A stretch of DNA of 32,336 nt, from contig CATLTV010000042.1 of the NCBI GenBank assembly GCA_950059285.1, positions 1-32,336 on the forward strand, given 5' to 3'. The notes under the pieces were generated by a model. The model searched no databases. It was not told the DNA's origin and saw nothing but the letters and a program-made list of their open reading frames with translations. The stretch's first letter is position 1. Every line of letters starts with the position of its first letter. The DNA is from an uncultured Pseudomonadota bacterium (lineage in GTDB: Bacteria; Myxococcota_A; Bradymonadia; Bradymonadales; Bradymonadaceae). The position numbers and the translations under genes were made by a program. Positions 31,321 to 32,336 of this stretch are shown in pieces.

Positions 31321-31390
31321 GCATACGATAAGAGTGAGGGGGCGGCCTGTTGCATTCGCAACAGGCCGCCCCCTCACTCTTATCGTATGC
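31321..31390. terminator. 33-bp hairpin between uppS and thiD
   Basis: The arms 31321-31353 and 31358-31390 pair perfectly with an ATTC loop. The right arm is followed by TCTTTATTT, a weak U-tract. The very stable, GC-rich stem should terminate uppS or stabilise its end. thiD's GGAG lies only ten bases past it. Confidence 0.7.
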
Positions 31391-31410
31391 TCTTTATTTA
31401 GGAGAAAGTG

Positions 31411-32262
31411 ATGAAATCTCAGAGTTTTATGGATACGTTGATGGGGCTTGATAAGGGGCCAAATCCTCCACAAACACCACCTGTTGCGTTGAGTATTGGT
31501 GGTAGTGATAGCGGTGGTGGTGCAGGCATTCAGGCTGATATCAAGACCTTCTCGGCGCTCAAGGTACACGGCACCACAGCAATTACATTGCTCACTGCTC
31601 AGAATACACGCGGTGTGCAGGGGATTCACCCCTTGCCCCCACATGTGGTGCGGGCTCAACTGGAGTCCTTACGTGGAGATCTTCCCGCAGCGGCGACCAA
31701 GACAGGCGCGCTTGGGAACATCAAGATGATGGCGATGCTCGTCGAGTGGTTCGAGGAGAATAAGGTCAAGAACCTTGTGGTTGATCCTGTGATGGTCTCA
31801 AAACATGGAGATCCGTTGATGGATGAGCCTTCGCAAGCGTTCTTACGAGACAGGTTGCTTGAGCACGCCTTGCTTGTGACGCCCAACCATTTTGAAGCAC
31901 AAGCCATGACACATCGTGATGTCGGTGATCTTGCCAGTATGAAAGAGGCCGCCAAGAGGATCTTTGATCGCGGGCCGAAATATGTGCTCATCAAGGGGAG
32001 TCATCTGGACAAAATTGTGCGTGACCTCGTGTACGATGGTAAGGACTTTGTTGAGTTTGGGGCAGACCGTATCAGGACCACTCGCTTGCACGGTTCAGGG
32101 TGTACTTTCTCGGCTGCAATTACCGCACGACTTGCTCACGGGGATAGTCTTCTTCATGCAATTGACGCAGCGAGAACCTTTATTACGAAGGCGATTGATC
32201 GTGCGCCTGCACTTGGGGGCGGTGTCGCTCCTGTGAACCCCATGTTTGATGTGTGGGATTAA
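31411..32262 (+). CDS. thiD: Hydroxymethylpyrimidine (phosphate) kinase
   Basis: ThiD phosphorylates HMP and HMP-P in thiamine biosynthesis. The 283-residue ribokinase-fold product has ALSIGGSDSGGGAGIQADIKTF near 27-48, TAQNTRGVQGI, VVDPVMVSKHG, LVTPNHFEAQAM, VLIKGSH and the anion-hole/catalytic HGSGCTFSAAI near the C-terminus. The start is the ATG at 31411, six bases after GGAG; a GTG three bases upstream is in frame. The first about 25 residues are an extra N-terminal leader. No other thi genes are visible, and no TPP riboswitch is recognised in the short upstream region. It follows the long hairpin after uppS. Confidence 0.93.
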   Translation: MKSQSFMDTLMGLDKGPNPPQTPPVALSIGGSDSGGGAGIQADIKTFSALKVHGTTAITLLTAQNTRGVQGIHPLPPHVVRAQLESLRGDLPAAATKTGALGNIKMMAMLVEWFEENKVKNLVVDPVMVSKHGDPLMDEPSQAFLRDRLLEHALLVTPNHFEAQAMTHRDVGDLASMKEAAKRIFDRGPKYVLIKGSHLDKIVRDLVYDGKDFVEFGADRIRTTRLHGSGCTFSAAITARLAHGDSLLHAIDAARTFITKAIDRAPALGGGVAPVNPMFDVWD

Positions 32263-32269
32263 GAGGGTG

Positions 32270-32314
32270 TTGACAGTTTCGTCGTTTCATTTCAAAATTT
32301 CGGAGAATTTTGAA
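32270..32314 (+). promoter_or_regulatory. Candidate promoter overlapping a hairpin
   Basis: TTGACA (32270-32275), 17 bases, CAAAAT (32293-32298) gives a possible sigma-70 promoter after thiD. A hairpin TTCAAAATT-TCGGAG-AATTTTGAA (32291-32314) overlaps the -10 and ends just before the next ribosome site, so it might control that gene. Confidence 0.4.
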
Positions 32315-32327
32315 GAGAGGTTTTGTG

Positions 32328-32336
32328 ATGGGTCGC
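32328..32336 (+). CDS. Start of a further gene, cut by the window edge
   Basis: ATG at 32328 follows AGAGAGG by seven bases and continues Met-Gly-Arg to the end. The ribosome site and promoter-like elements before it make a start likely; nothing can be said of the product. Confidence 0.4.

Noticed and set aside
1-32336. CRISPR arrays, insertion sequences, tRNA or rRNA genes
   Set aside because: I saw no regularly spaced repeats, transposase motifs or clover-leaf sequences.

Overview
The window is a bacterial chromosomal segment of moderate GC content that carries what looks like the replication origin. It is gene-dense and has no tRNA, rRNA, transposase or phage genes. The protein repertoire fits a deltaproteobacterial or Myxococcota/Bradymonadota-like Gram-negative: an AgmX/PglI-like C-terminal domain, a DUF4920-like lipoprotein, a GAF-like plus HEAT-repeat protein, a paired ArsA/Get3-like ATPase locus, and a multi-PAS kinase with a single-domain regulator. 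This lineage call is inference from gene content only.

Region 1-6500 holds a truncated polysaccharide deacetylase and a GT2 glycosyltransferase (minus strand), a small membrane protein, recX, a charged hypothetical protein, an overlapping pair made of a LuxE-like acyl-protein synthetase and a YprB-like DEDDh exonuclease, and a membrane-anchored AgmX/PglI-like protein. Region 6500-14800 holds the lipoprotein, the GAF/HEAT protein, the tight minus-strand cluster tetR-cutA-PEP-synthase/rifampin-phosphotransferase-like gene, and a divergent second tetR.

Region 14770-16302 is a 1.5 kb stretch without genes. At 15392-15623 it contains at least seven DnaA-box-like motifs (TTTTCCACA type), then a short GC-rich spacer, a textbook-like run of DnaA-trios and an AT-rich tract. 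This is the arrangement expected of a bacterial origin. dnaN follows at 16303 and recF at 17704, with a 6S-RNA-like structured element and a terminator between them. dnaA is not in the window. Four perfect 16-bp parS sites (TGTTTCACGTGAAACA) lie at 3650, 7231, 10036 and 18794, so this is also the centromere region, although parA and parB are not present. Two parS sites are inside coding sequence and one is the exact centre of a 72-bp perfect palindrome between convergent genes.

Region 18900-32336 holds an RlmD/TrmA-family RNA methyltransferase, a TerB-like protein, a convergent response regulator/PAS histidine kinase pair, a minus-strand cluster of two ArsA/Get3-like ATPases followed by an M1 aminopeptidase, a YgfZ/GcvT-like protein, uppS and thiD, and the first codons of another gene at the right edge.

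Almost every transcription unit ends in an unusually long hairpin with little or no loop. I see no obviously novel defence or mobile system. The most interesting signals are the origin architecture, the parS-centred palindrome, the 6S-like element, and the asymmetric ATPase pair.
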